NCBI RefSeq assembly: GCF_903819335.1
Contig: NZ_CAIJDE010000044.1
Coordinates: 265,003 to 329,002 of the forward strand
Direction of reading: 5' to 3'
Source: Flavobacterium panici
GTDB lineage: Bacteria > Bacteroidota > Bacteroidia > Flavobacteriales > Flavobacteriaceae
DNA: 64,000 nt
Made by a program: the position numbers and the translations under genes. The notes under the pieces are model-generated. The model searched no databases. It saw nothing but the letters and a program-made list of their open reading frames with translations, and was not told the origin of the DNA. Below, one piece after another: positions 1-7,865 of this stretch. How positions within the stretch are numbered: position 1 is the stretch's first letter; every line of letters starts with the position of its first letter.

Positions 1-301
1 TGAGTGGAAATTGAGTTTTTTGAATGGCTGCTTTTAATAATTCAGTTCCAATTTTCTGCCCTTGATATTCCTGATCAACATATAAATGGTGAATGAAACT
101 ATTTGGCATCCAAATCGAAATAAAACCAACCGGAATTTCATTAATATGTGCCACTAATATATATTCTCCCTGCGTATGTTTTTCAAAATCATCTAATTTA
201 AATTCTGATGTATCAAGCCACGAAAATGTTCTTCGTCTTTCTTTTAAAAACAGGATTTTTAAAGGTTCAAAATCACTTTTTGTAATTTCTGTTATTTTCA
301 T
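1..301 (-). CDS. GNAT-family N-acetyltransferase, C-terminal part cut by window edge
   Basis: The reading frame starts at the ATG at 301 and stays open for 100 codons to the window edge. The N-terminus reads MKITEITKSDFEPLKILF, typical of a GNAT domain start. The visible part carries the motif A region: HLYVDQEYQGQKIGTELL, with the Q/R-x-x-G-x-G/A acetyl-CoA pyrophosphate loop as QGQKIG. Family knowledge says it moves an acetyl group from acetyl-CoA to an amine. The substrate cannot be told from sequence. The last roughly 40 residues lie outside the window. It is separated from the next gene by 60 bp and appears to be a stand-alone cytosolic enzyme. Confidence 0.8.
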   Translation of the reverse strand, partial: MKITEITKSDFEPLKILFLKERRRTFSWLDTSEFKLDDFEKHTQGEYILVAHINEIPVGFISIWMPNSFIHHLYVDQEYQGQKIGTELLKAAIQKTQFPL

Positions 302-361
302 CAAATTGGGTTGTTGTATTTTGTTTTAAAAATGATCTATAGGTACACCCAAATTATTCTA

Positions 362-736
362 TTAATCCGTAATCCACTTTCCTTGTTCTTTGGCAATGTC
401 GATTAGTTTTTGTCCGTGTTCGGTCATTAAATTTTCCTGGATCATTCGTTCGACTCTTTCTATGTTGGGTTTGCTCCATTTGCTGGTTTTTGGATTGCGA
501 TGCGAAAAGGTGAGATAATAACTTTCGCCGTCGCGTTTTTTGCACAAACTGTCGATCCAGCCAAAACAAAGTGCTTCTTCTGTAGCTTCGATTAAATTTA
601 CGCTTTTAGTTTGGCTTTTTTTATGAAACAAAATCAGCCAGACTGATTTTTCGTTTACACTGTTTTCTGTCAGCCATTTGCGCCAGTCTGCTCTGGTTTC
701 GGCATAAACTGCTAATTTTCCGTCTTTCGTTTCCAT
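362..736 (-). CDS. YdeI/OmdA-like protein, short C-terminus
   Basis: This 124-residue protein matches the N-terminal half of the YdeI/OmpD-associated family: an RADWRKWLTEN start, the core EEALCFGWIDSLCKKRDGES, and SKWSKPNIERVERMI. Family members are usually about 190 residues and continue with a second OmdA-type segment. Here the frame stops right after GQKLIDIAKEQGKWITD, so the C-terminal third seems to be missing. I see no obvious continuation in another frame in the 60 bp left before the neighbouring gene. It may be a naturally short form or a decaying gene. Some family members have been linked to resistance to cationic peptides; the biochemical role is not established. Confidence 0.7.
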   Translation of the reverse strand: METKDGKLAVYAETRADWRKWLTENSVNEKSVWLILFHKKSQTKSVNLIEATEEALCFGWIDSLCKKRDGESYYLTFSHRNPKTSKWSKPNIERVERMIQENLMTEHGQKLIDIAKEQGKWITD

Positions 737-838
737 AAATCTTATTTTTAGTAAAGGTAAAATGGCATTGTGACAACGGTTTGTCAGTAAGTAAAAATAA
801 TATTAAAATATTGATTATTTGGTGTTTATGTTTTTAAA

Positions 839-1741
839 TCAAGTGTTGAAATGTTTGTTGAAAGTAAGTGTAATATTGTTTACGAAATCTTTGGTATATT
901 TTCCGGTTTCGTCTAAATCCGGATCGAGAATTGTTATTTCAAGTCCGCTTAGTTTTTTACTTTCAAATAGATAGGAGGTAAGTTCATTAAATTCATCATA
1001 GGTTAAACCGTCTGGCGTTCTGCTGTCCACGCACGGCATAATATCGTCGTTAAGAATGTCGACATCAATATGAAGCCAGAAACCATCTAAGTTTTTGTTT
1101 TCAACTTCTGAAAGAAATGTTTTTACAGCTTTTGCAATACCTTGTTTTCGCAGTTCCTGAAGACTTAGATATGTTGCCGAAGATTTTTGGATTTCATTTT
1201 CGTATTCATCATCGTATTCGCGATTGCCAACGCACCAAAGGTTTTCTTCTTTTATATAAGGAGATAAATTGAGAATATTGGTTAATTTTTGATGCCCGTT
1301 TCCGGTAACAATTGAAGCTGCCATGCCGCCAACGCCACCGGTTTCAGACAGCGAAACATCCATAAAATCAGTATGACCGTCAAGATAAAATAAGCCGTAA
1401 TTTCCTTTTTGTTTTAAAGCCATTGCGGGGCCTAAAAGAATGCTGCAATCGCCGCCTAAAATAAACGGAAATTTATTGGCACTCAATAAATTGTTTATTA
1501 AATAGGCTTGTTCTCTGGCGTAGGTAACTAATGAATCTGCGTTGAGAATATTGGTTTCGGGATCTTTTATATTCGAATATTTTGGAGGGTCAACCCTTAT
1601 GATGTTTTTTGGATTAATTGCTTTATGCAAATTATGTTTCCATAACCAATCCGGTAAACGATTTACGCCTGGTTCTTTTCCTGGTTTCGGTTCTTTTAGA
1701 CCTAAATTAGAAGTGAATTCAACAATGCATATTTCTTTCAT
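839..1741 (-). CDS. Arginase/agmatinase-family ureohydrolase
   Basis: This 300-residue protein has the ureohydrolase fold signatures in order: GGDCSILLG, the metal motif LDGHTDF, GNREYDDE, and the second metal motif HIDVDILND, followed by an SRTPDGLTYDEF loop and GLEITILDPDLDETG. Ureohydrolases are binuclear manganese enzymes that cleave arginine, agmatine or formiminoglutamate. The first ligand motif is GGDCS instead of the usual GGDHS, and DGHTD replaces DAHxD, so metal binding may differ and the substrate is open. The gene stands alone, with a terminator-like hairpin of the next gene behind its start. An arginase role would fit with rocD at 40103, but this is inference. Confidence 0.75.
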   Translation of the reverse strand: MKEICIVEFTSNLGLKEPKPGKEPGVNRLPDWLWKHNLHKAINPKNIIRVDPPKYSNIKDPETNILNADSLVTYAREQAYLINNLLSANKFPFILGGDCSILLGPAMALKQKGNYGLFYLDGHTDFMDVSLSETGGVGGMAASIVTGNGHQKLTNILNLSPYIKEENLWCVGNREYDDEYENEIQKSSATYLSLQELRKQGIAKAVKTFLSEVENKNLDGFWLHIDVDILNDDIMPCVDSRTPDGLTYDEFNELTSYLFESKKLSGLEITILDPDLDETGKYTKDFVNNITLTFNKHFNT

Positions 1742-1813
1742 AGCGTTATTATTTACCGATAAAGTTATTAAAATTAATGCTGGGGTAAATTATTTTTAAC
1801 AGACGGAAATCAA

Positions 1814-1846
1814 AAAATCCGACTTGTTTTCACCAATCGGATTTTT
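1814..1846 (-). terminator. Rho-independent terminator after the SUFU gene
   Basis: The inverted repeat AAAAATCCGA ... TCGGATTTTT lies 7 bp past the stop codon of the SUFU-domain gene. Read on the minus strand it is followed by a T run. The same stem recurs at 3155, 3994, 8179 and 26342. Confidence 0.8.
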
Positions 1847-1852
1847 GATATT

Positions 1853-2500
1853 TTATGATTTTCTAGTTAAATCTGTAATTAACAGCGGATTGTTTTCTTT
1901 TAGCTTATTAACTAATTCTTCGACAATTCCGGAATTTTCTTTTATGGCTTCGTATTCTGCAGAAGTTATTCCTACTATTTGTAAAAAAGAAAGTTCACCA
2001 TGCGGAGTTTGTTTCTTTTCGATTTCAGGATCGGCAACGATTACTAAAGCTGTAATATCGGTTTCGGTATCGAGTCTTATAGGGCCGTTTGCGGGCATGT
2101 AATGAAATTCTTCAAACCAGTTGCCGCTGTCAAAAACATATTTGGCAATGTTTTGTAAAAGGGCAATTACCCAGCTTGGGTTTCCGTTATCTTCGGCAAA
2201 AGGTTTTAGCCTAAAAGTGAGTTCAAATCCCCATTTGCTAAATTCATCTTCGATTTTGTTTTCATCATAATATAACTCAGAAAATCCGTAGGTTACAAAG
2301 TGAAAATGATCTGTTTGTTTTTTGCTTTCGTAAATGCTTACGCCGTCCAGCGGATGTTCTCCGCCAAGCATATAACTTATGGCCGGAGCAAAATGTTTAG
2401 GTTCCTGATCTGGATAAAGACGTTCAAATTCTTTATCGATTTCAAGCCATCCTACAGCATCATCTTCTGAAAATTGTTTTTTGTATTCTTCTAATGTCAT
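1853..2500 (-). CDS. Suppressor-of-fused (SUFU) domain protein
   Basis: This 215-residue cytosolic protein has no signal peptide. It matches the bacterial SUFU domain along its length: an acidic N-terminus, the HPLDGVSIYES and HFHFVTYGFSELY strands, WGFELTFRLK, SWVIALLQNIAKYVFDSGNWF, and a C-terminal TPHGELSFLQIVGITSAEYEAI. Bacterial SUFU proteins are often found as immunity proteins of polymorphic toxins or as stand-alone proteins of unknown role. No toxin gene is beside it here. It has its own terminator and a 57-bp gap to the TPM gene upstream, so it is likely a separate transcription unit. Confidence 0.8.
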   Translation of the reverse strand: MTLEEYKKQFSEDDAVGWLEIDKEFERLYPDQEPKHFAPAISYMLGGEHPLDGVSIYESKKQTDHFHFVTYGFSELYYDENKIEDEFSKWGFELTFRLKPFAEDNGNPSWVIALLQNIAKYVFDSGNWFEEFHYMPANGPIRLDTETDITALVIVADPEIEKKQTPHGELSFLQIVGITSAEYEAIKENSGIVEELVNKLKENNPLLITDLTRKS

Positions 2501-2557
2501 ACTTTCTTTTTATGATTAAAACGAATACAATATAAGATTTTTCGTTAAAAGAATAAA

Positions 2558-3070
2558 TTAATATGTTTTTAATTTATTCATAATTTGATCAACGGCAAGT
2601 TCTAAGCCTTTGCCATAATCTCCTTTTTTAAATTCGGGAACGGCATAGGTTGTAATGATATTTTGGGTATCGTTATCGCTAAGTTTATAACGAATAAGAT
2701 CAATACTTTGAACCTGAATTTGTCTTAATTCTTTGCTTACTACGATTAGAATTGTTGGATCTAGTTTTGGATCTTTTGCCAAATATTTGTCTAATTCTAA
2801 AGAATAATCAGGGAAAGAGGTATAAGGCTGTATTGTTGAAGTTGTTACAACTGTAATTTTGTATAGAAATTGTTTTTCAAATGCCTTTAAAGTATTTGTG
2901 AGGTTTGTAATTTGATCTGGATTTAAGATTTTTTCGAAATCATTTACATAGTCATAAGGTCTTGAAAAAACATTTTGAGCGTCAGTAACTGTGTTTTCTT
3001 TTTTTGTTTGAGAAAATAATATACTTGCCGGGAACAAGATTATTATAACAAGGAAAAATATTTTTTTCAT
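2558..3070 (-). CDS. Secreted TPM-domain protein (YgcG/YdjH-like)
   Basis: This 170-residue protein starts with a signal peptide, MKKIFFLVIIILFPASILFSQ. A TPM domain follows: SRPYDYVNDFEKILNPDQITNL near residues 36-57, then LKAFEKQFLYKITVVTTSTI, and DPTILIVVSKELRQIQVQSIDLIRYKLSDND. TPM domains occur in photosystem assembly phosphatases and in membrane-stress proteins such as Bacillus YdjH. No C-terminal membrane anchor or low-complexity tail is visible, so the product should be periplasmic. It lies in the same cluster as the SPFH/zinc-ribbon operon but has its own promoter-like element at 3098-3105. Confidence 0.8.
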   Translation of the reverse strand: MKKIFFLVIIILFPASILFSQTKKENTVTDAQNVFSRPYDYVNDFEKILNPDQITNLTNTLKAFEKQFLYKITVVTTSTIQPYTSFPDYSLELDKYLAKDPKLDPTILIVVSKELRQIQVQSIDLIRYKLSDNDTQNIITTYAVPEFKKGDYGKGLELAVDQIMNKLKTY

Positions 3071-3097
3071 CGCAGGCGAAGATTAGATTTGGTGCTG

Positions 3098-3105
3098 CAA
3101 AAATA
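3098..3105 (-). promoter_or_regulatory. Candidate -7 element of the TPM gene
   Basis: TATTTTTG on the minus strand matches the Bacteroidota -7 consensus TAnnTTTG and lies 28 bp before the ATG at 3070. No clear TTTG element is seen at the right distance upstream, so this is a moderate call. Confidence 0.4.
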
Positions 3106-3154
3106 CCACATTATTGGTTTAGGATAAAAAGATAAATTGATATTTATGTAAAGA

Positions 3155-3185
3155 AAAAATCCGATTTGTTTACAAATCGGATTTT
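3155..3185 (-). terminator. Terminator after the DUF2314/ankyrin gene
   Basis: AAAATCCGATTTGT and ACAAATCGGATTTT form a near-perfect stem 12 bp past the stop codon at 3197, with A/T runs on both sides. Confidence 0.85.
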
Positions 3186-3196
3186 GAATAAAAATA

Positions 3197-3943
3197 TTAT
3201 AATACAGGAATTAAATGTTCCCAATTTAATTGTTTTGCAAAATCAAGTGCTGTTTTTCCGCTGGCAGTTTTTACATTTTTATCTGCTCCTGATTCTAATA
3301 ATATTTCTACCGAAGTAAGATTTCCTGCAACGGCTTCTCTATGTAAAAAAGTATAACCTAATTCATCTTGTGCAGTCACTTCTTCCGGATTATTTTTTAC
3401 GAAGTCTATAAGACTGTCTTTCATGTTTTTGCTCATAGGATGTTCTATAAGATTCTCCGGTTTTTCTTTTTGCTCGTTAACGACTAAAATATCGTTGAAA
3501 TCTCCAAAATCTAATCCCCAGGCTTCATCATGATCTTCTCTTTCGTCGTCGCTCATTTCGGAACGCATTGCCTGAATGGTAAATGCCCCATATGTTTTTC
3601 CTCCAATTGCAAATAACCAGTCACTGATTTGGTTGATTGGAATTTGTACTTCGTCTCCATTATTGACATTGGTTAATTCGCTTGGCTGATTAACCAAAAC
3701 GCCATAAATAGTTTCGCCGTCAAAATTCACATCATTAATCCACATGTGTTCCACTACAGTTTCTCCGTCTATTTCCTGAGTAAAAGCGAGTTTTACACAA
3801 GCAACATCAAGTCCGGGAATTATTCTGCGGTATTCCCAGGATAACTCTCTCCAGAAATATTTAAAGGTTTCCTGCGCTTTTTTAAACGCTTCGATCATTT
3901 TTGGATTTTCTCCATCGGCGAAAAAAATGGGTGTGTTTTCCAT
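3197..3943 (-). CDS. DUF2314 protein with C-terminal ankyrin repeats
   Basis: I start this gene at the ATG at 3943 (MENTPIFFADGENPKM, 248 residues). An upstream in-frame ATG at 4033 lies inside the terminator of the preceding gene, so I reject it. Residues 1-145 or so match DUF2314: FKYFWRELSWEYRRIIPGLD, HMWINDVNFDGETIYGVL, and an SDWLFAIGGKTYGAFTIQ motif. Residues 190-248 form about two ankyrin repeats: DELGYTFLHREAVAGNL and SGADKNVKTASGKTALDFA. No signal peptide is present, so it should be cytosolic. The function is unknown. It is flanked by terminators on both sides and is thus a single-gene unit, although it sits in the SPFH/TPM neighbourhood. Confidence 0.8.
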   Translation of the reverse strand: MENTPIFFADGENPKMIEAFKKAQETFKYFWRELSWEYRRIIPGLDVACVKLAFTQEIDGETVVEHMWINDVNFDGETIYGVLVNQPSELTNVNNGDEVQIPINQISDWLFAIGGKTYGAFTIQAMRSEMSDDEREDHDEAWGLDFGDFNDILVVNEQKEKPENLIEHPMSKNMKDSLIDFVKNNPEEVTAQDELGYTFLHREAVAGNLTSVEILLESGADKNVKTASGKTALDFAKQLNWEHLIPVL

Positions 3944-3993
3944 TGTATATATTTTTAAAGTGACTTTTGAAATTCGGTTAAATTTAAACGAAT

Positions 3994-4028
3994 AAAAAAC
4001 CGATTTGTTTTGGCAAATCGGTTTTTTT
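3994..4028 (-). terminator. Terminator of the SPFH/zinc-ribbon operon
   Basis: AAAAAACCGATTTG ... CAAATCGGTTTTTT lies 20 bp past the stop codon at 4048 and closes the four-gene operon that starts at 7222. Confidence 0.85.
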
Positions 4029-4047
4029 ATCATGAAAAGAAATCAAT

Positions 4048-5022
4048 TTAGAAATTCACATCGTCTGCGATATTTCCGCCTTGTTCTGCAGCAAATTTTG
4101 CAGCATATTCTTTTTGCTTTGCTTGTTGATAATCATGGAATTCTGTGATATCTGCTGAATTCCAGTTTTGGTTTTGCTCTGTCATCCACTGCATTGCTAC
4201 AGATTGGAAATCGGCAAGGTTGATTCCAAAGTTCTCTAAAATCCATTGTGCACCATCGATTCCGTATTCGTATGCAGCTTGTCTTGCTCCGGCTAATTCT
4301 TCGTAGAAATAACGGTCTGTTCTGATTCTTTCCAAATTTGCAGCACCTTCTTCTGAAATTTCAGCTTTAAGGTTTTCTAATTGCGGAACGGTTACATTTT
4401 CAGCATAATATTGTCCGAACAAAGTTGTAACTGTAAACGAAGTATCTTCGCCCATACGCTGTGGCCAGATTGTGTTTAATTCTTCCCAAACTACAGATTC
4501 GAAGCCCATTGCTTTGCAAACTTCAAGATAATCAACTCCTGCACTAATTTTAAGGCACATCGCTGTATAGGTTCTTAAATCTACACCGTGAACTGGTTCA
4601 AGAAACGGATTGTTTTCATCAACTTTTACAAACCCTGAAGTTTGAACTCCGCTGTATTTTAAAGAATTTGCGTGCTCAAAACGAATCATTTGGTCAGAGT
4701 CGCAATTGTTCCATTCTGTATAAACCGTTCTTCTGTAATTGAAATATATGTTTTGAATGTCTTTTTCGTCAAGGTTTTCTCCGCTTGCGCGTTCGTCTGC
4801 AATCCATGCTTCGGCTCTTTCTGCAACTTCGGCATCAAAATCTTCAACATCATAATGCGTTCCGTGTAAAGTTTCCGGATCGTATTCTACTTCCTGATAT
4901 TCATTTTCGTAGTTATCTTCATAACTATCTTCATGACTTTCATTTGATGTTTGTGTCTGCTCGTAATTTTGATTTTCTTGTTTGTTGTCTCCAGTTAGAG
5001 CTCCAAAAAGTTTTTTAAACAT
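4048..5022 (-). CDS. Uncharacterised protein with acidic N-terminal linker
   Basis: This 324-residue protein starts MFKKLFGALTGDNKQ and continues with a very acidic, Tyr/Glu-rich low-complexity stretch (about residues 15-55). A globular region follows, with DVEDFDAEVAERAEAWIADE, the DLRTYTAMCLKISAGVDYLEVCKAMG segment and WPQRMGEDTSF. I believe it belongs to a Bacteroidota family of unknown function (possibly DUF6620), but I am not sure of the name. There is no signal peptide or membrane helix. It is the last gene of the operon with the coiled-coil/zinc-ribbon, zinc-ribbon and SPFH genes (27 bp after the previous stop), so it probably acts with them. Confidence 0.7.
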   Translation of the reverse strand: MFKKLFGALTGDNKQENQNYEQTQTSNESHEDSYEDNYENEYQEVEYDPETLHGTHYDVEDFDAEVAERAEAWIADERASGENLDEKDIQNIYFNYRRTVYTEWNNCDSDQMIRFEHANSLKYSGVQTSGFVKVDENNPFLEPVHGVDLRTYTAMCLKISAGVDYLEVCKAMGFESVVWEELNTIWPQRMGEDTSFTVTTLFGQYYAENVTVPQLENLKAEISEEGAANLERIRTDRYFYEELAGARQAAYEYGIDGAQWILENFGINLADFQSVAMQWMTEQNQNWNSADITEFHDYQQAKQKEYAAKFAAEQGGNIADDVNF

Positions 5023-5049
5023 TTGTTGATTTTTAAGGATTAATAATTA

Positions 5050-6015
5050 TTAATTGGGTACTTGATTTTGATACATTTTTTCGTTGTGCTCTTTTAAATC
5101 GGGCGTAATTTTATTCCATTCGTCATACATGGCGCGCAGATAAACCTGATAAAGTTTTGGAGCATTTTTAATTACAAATTGCCTTTGTTCTTCGAGATCG
5201 TCCATTTTTGCCTGAATTTCACTCAGCACTTTTTTGTCTGATTCGTGTATTTTGCTCAGACTTAATTCGTGACGTTGGTGATACAATTCACGCTCTTTTT
5301 TATCTTCGGTTTCAAAAGCTTCGTATAAATGTGCGGTTCTTTGTTCGGCAAGTCCTCGTGCAATGTTTTGTAAATTTCGGCCTTGTGTACTTGGTGCAAA
5401 TGTATTTTGCGTTTGACAATATGGACATGAAATATAGGTTTCGATTAAAAATATTTTTTCGATTTCGATATTTCCGCCGCATTGCGTACAGCTGAATTTG
5501 TTTTTAATGGCTTCGTATTCGTCTAATATTTTTTTGTATTCGATTTCGAGATCGCGTTCCTGAGTTTTTTCGATTTGTTTTCTCCAATAATCAAATTTGT
5601 CGTCAAAATCATTGTATCGATCTGAACAAGCGCTTCTAAAATCTGAAAGTAAATCATGATTTTTATCTAAAACAGAAATCTGTGAATCGAGATCATAATA
5701 AATACGGCTTATTTTTTCTTCGTATGTATCTCTGGCTTTGTCTCTAATATTGTTTAACTGACCGTTAATACCGGAAAAAACTCTGTGAAAAGTTCTTTTA
5801 TAAAGGTCTTCATCTTCTTGTAAAAGCTGTTTCAATTCTGGAATCGAAGCTGTTGCCAGTTCTTCCATTTTTGCTTCGAGTTTTTCTAAAAAGGCAAACC
5901 ATCTTTGCTGCGCTTCCTGAAGTTCTGCGTACCAATCTGGAAATGTTTCTTTATTGACTTCTTTATTATTTTGGTTTTTTTCTGGGTCTTTTGATTTATT
6001 AAATAGTCCGAACAC
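5050..6015 (-). CDS. Coiled-coil protein with central zinc ribbon
   Basis: This 321-residue soluble protein has two long Glu/Lys-rich helical regions (about residues 25-185 and 225-300) around a four-cysteine zinc ribbon, CTQCGGNIEI ... SCPYCQTQNTF (about residues 186-218). I do not recognise a named family. It lies 11 bp downstream of the small zinc-ribbon gene in the SPFH operon. In Bacillus the related operon starts with PspA, a long coiled-coil membrane-binding protein, so this could be a functional counterpart. That is inference from gene order and helical content, not from sequence identity. It could equally be a scaffold that binds its zinc-ribbon neighbour. Confidence 0.7.
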   Translation of the reverse strand: MFGLFNKSKDPEKNQNNKEVNKETFPDWYAELQEAQQRWFAFLEKLEAKMEELATASIPELKQLLQEDEDLYKRTFHRVFSGINGQLNNIRDKARDTYEEKISRIYYDLDSQISVLDKNHDLLSDFRSACSDRYNDFDDKFDYWRKQIEKTQERDLEIEYKKILDEYEAIKNKFSCTQCGGNIEIEKIFLIETYISCPYCQTQNTFAPSTQGRNLQNIARGLAEQRTAHLYEAFETEDKKERELYHQRHELSLSKIHESDKKVLSEIQAKMDDLEEQRQFVIKNAPKLYQVYLRAMYDEWNKITPDLKEHNEKMYQNQVPN

Positions 6016-6026
6016 GTGATATGATT

Positions 6027-6269
6027 TTAAATTGAATTATCTTCTTTTTTAATATAAACTCCGTCTGTAAGTTTTACGGTTATAAACTCAAATCCGCAAT
6101 AAGCGCAATGCGTTACGCCGTCTTGTTTTGCTCTTCCGGCGCCACAGTTTGGACAATCTTTTGCATTCATTTTTGCATCGTTGATTTCTGTTTCTCCACC
6201 GTAATTAGTTTGGTTTTGCGCTTTTTGTTTTAGTCTGTCTAAAAACGAATTGACTTTTTTCTCTTCCAT
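6027..6269 (-). CDS. Small zinc-ribbon protein
   Basis: This 80-residue protein carries one clear four-cysteine zinc ribbon, CPNCGAGRAKQDGVTHCAYC, at about residues 39-58. The first half is a charged linker with a short amphipathic segment, SFLDRLKQKAQNQ. Its ATG overlaps the stop codon of the SPFH gene in a TAATG junction, which points to translational coupling and a shared operon. Bacillus YdjG, a zinc-ribbon protein from the pspA operon, is a plausible counterpart, though YdjG is larger and membrane-bound. This protein shows no membrane helix. Confidence 0.75.
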   Translation of the reverse strand: MEEKKVNSFLDRLKQKAQNQTNYGGETEINDAKMNAKDCPNCGAGRAKQDGVTHCAYCGFEFITVKLTDGVYIKKEDNSI

Positions 6270-7222
6270 TATAATTGACTTAATAATTCAGATTTTTTTG
6301 TTTTGAATTCGTCTTCGTCGATTAAACCGGCATCAAATAAAGATTTTAGTTTTTGAAGTTTAGATGTTAAATCGTCTTTTACTTCTTCTTTCGGAGTTTC
6401 TTTATTTTGTTGTAATTGATTTAAAAGAATTCCCATGCTCAATGCGTTTTGGGTTGCATCGTGAAGCGCGGTTCCTTTATCGCCAATTGCGGTTGCGGTA
6501 TTGAATTTGGTAAATTTATCCATATCGGTTACCATATTCATATTGGTGATTTTATCATAATGTGCTGTAACTTCCTCTGGTAATGTAACGCTGGTGATTA
6601 CAAACTGCGTTAATTCAATTCCTAATTGAAGAAAATAAGGTTTAAGATACGGTTCGATTTTTTTGCCTAATTGGGTAATATTTCCGGCAATGTCGGTTAC
6701 GGTTATGTTTTCGTTTGCGAGAACTTCTCCAAATTTTGGAGCAACGAAATCTCGTAACTGGTTTTGCAATTCAAAAATCGTAAGCTGCTCATAAGTTCCT
6801 GCATACTGACGGAAGAATTTGGCAACATCAACAATTTTAATATCAAAACTTCCGAAAGCGCGAATTCTGATTTGCCCGAATTGTGGATCATTCAGCAGAA
6901 TAGGTGCGGGAGTTCCCCATTTATTATTGATAAATTGATGTGTGTTGAAAAAATATACATCGACTTTAAACGGACTTTCAAAACCGTATTTCCAGCCTTT
7001 CAGCTTGCTTAAAACTGGGATGTTTTCTGTAGATAAAGTGTGAAGCCCCGGTTTGTAAACATCAGCAAGCTGACCTTCGTTTAAAAGCATTACGTGCTGA
7101 CTTTCGCGAACGGTTAGTTTTGCTCCGTTTTTTATTTCTTTATCTTCATCATAAAATTTCCACATTAGTAAATTAGGATCACTAGTTGTGGCTTCAATTA
7201 TTTCTGTAAAAGGTAATGTCAT
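6269..7222 (-). CDS. SPFH-domain protein with C-terminal SHOCT module (YdjI-like)
   Basis: This 317-residue protein belongs to the YdjI/virion-core-like SPFH family. The N-terminus has SDPNLLMWKFYDEDKEIKNG and the SQHVMLLNEGQLADVYKPG motif. The SPFH core spans roughly residues 30-240 (RAFGSFDIKIVDVAKFFRQY, LPEEVTAHYDKI). The C-terminus is a SHOCT module, LQKLKSLFDAGLIDEDEFKTKK. Such proteins form membrane-associated scaffolds without a transmembrane helix. It is the first gene of a four-gene operon, with a TAATG overlap to the zinc-ribbon gene. By analogy to the Bacillus operon I infer a role in envelope stress or membrane integrity. The upstream 150 bp are AT-rich with no clear promoter match. 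Confidence 0.85.
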   Translation of the reverse strand: MTLPFTEIIEATTSDPNLLMWKFYDEDKEIKNGAKLTVRESQHVMLLNEGQLADVYKPGLHTLSTENIPVLSKLKGWKYGFESPFKVDVYFFNTHQFINNKWGTPAPILLNDPQFGQIRIRAFGSFDIKIVDVAKFFRQYAGTYEQLTIFELQNQLRDFVAPKFGEVLANENITVTDIAGNITQLGKKIEPYLKPYFLQLGIELTQFVITSVTLPEEVTAHYDKITNMNMVTDMDKFTKFNTATAIGDKGTALHDATQNALSMGILLNQLQQNKETPKEEVKDDLTSKLQKLKSLFDAGLIDEDEFKTKKSELLSQL

Positions 7223-7373
7223 AAAATCTTATTTATAAAGAATAAAAATAAGAATTATAAGACGATAGTGAAATTTTTTAATGTGAAGTTTTTAACAAAT
7301 TTTTCTTTATAAATTTTAAAGTTTATGTTTTTAGTTAAAGGATTGTCGTTCCTCGGAATGACAAAGATTGCCT

Positions 7374-7562
7374 TTAATTTTTATCTTTTTCGTTAGTAAT
7401 GATAAGTCTGTTTTTCTTTTGCTCTACAATTACAACTTCACCTTTTTTAAATCCAAGTTTTTCAAGCCATTTGCCTTCTAGTTTAATTGATGGAATTGTA
7501 ATGTGTTTGTGTGTTCTTTTTTGATATTTGGTGTGAATTTTAAGTTTTCTCTCGTTGTTCAT
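7374..7562 (-). CDS. SymE-family toxin-like protein
   Basis: I start this gene at MNNERKLKIHTKY (ATG at 7562, 62 residues). A longer in-frame ATG at 7628 falls inside a dispersed repeat and is less likely. The core IPSIKLEGKWLEKLGFKKGE and the end VVIVEQKKNRLIIT match the SymE type I toxin family, which has an AbrB-like fold. In E. coli, SymE is an SOS-induced protein controlled by the antisense RNA SymR over its 5' end. Here the 5' region lies against a palindromic repeat at 7588-7687, so an antisense RNA is possible but not shown. Many SymE-like genes in Bacteroidota are solitary like this one. Confidence 0.75.
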   Translation of the reverse strand: MNNERKLKIHTKYQKRTHKHITIPSIKLEGKWLEKLGFKKGEVVIVEQKKNRLIITNEKDKN

Positions 7563-7587
7563 TGTTTTTGTTTTAAGACAAAGTATT

Positions 7588-7687
7588 GTCATTTCGAGGA
7601 ACGAGAAATCACACTCGTATATCGGCAAAGATTGGCGATTTACTTTGTAGAGTTTCTTGTGCGATTTCTCCCTTCGGTCGAAATGAC
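7588..7687. repeat. Dispersed palindromic repeat (GTCATTTCGAGGAACGAG family)
   Basis: The element starts GTCATTTCGAGGAACGAGAA and ends with the near-inverse TTTCTCCCTTCGGTCGAAAT. The same family recurs at 8000, 8073-8170, 50827-50930, 54053-54139 and 57262-57417. It lies directly upstream of the SymE-like gene. It behaves like a REP element: intergenic, palindromic and many copies. Confidence 0.85.
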
Positions 7688-7865
7688 AAAACTATCTTGT
7701 TTTGTAATGACCAAATGTCTAACGAATAGTTGAGAATGTTGTCAACTTAAAAGTTGACAAGTAAGATTTTTAATATGCAGAAATAATAAAACCGATTTGC
7801 TTTCACAAAGCAGGTAGATGTATCATAATTGCCTATAATTTATAATTTATCTTTTGAAAACTACT

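Noticed and set aside
93..329. A 78-codon plus-strand frame
   Set aside because: It is the antisense shadow of the GNAT gene, which has clear motif A on the other strand.
3944..4033. Upstream extension of the DUF2314 gene by 30 codons
   Set aside because: The added codons run through the terminator of the preceding operon; the ATG at 3943 starts the conserved domain.
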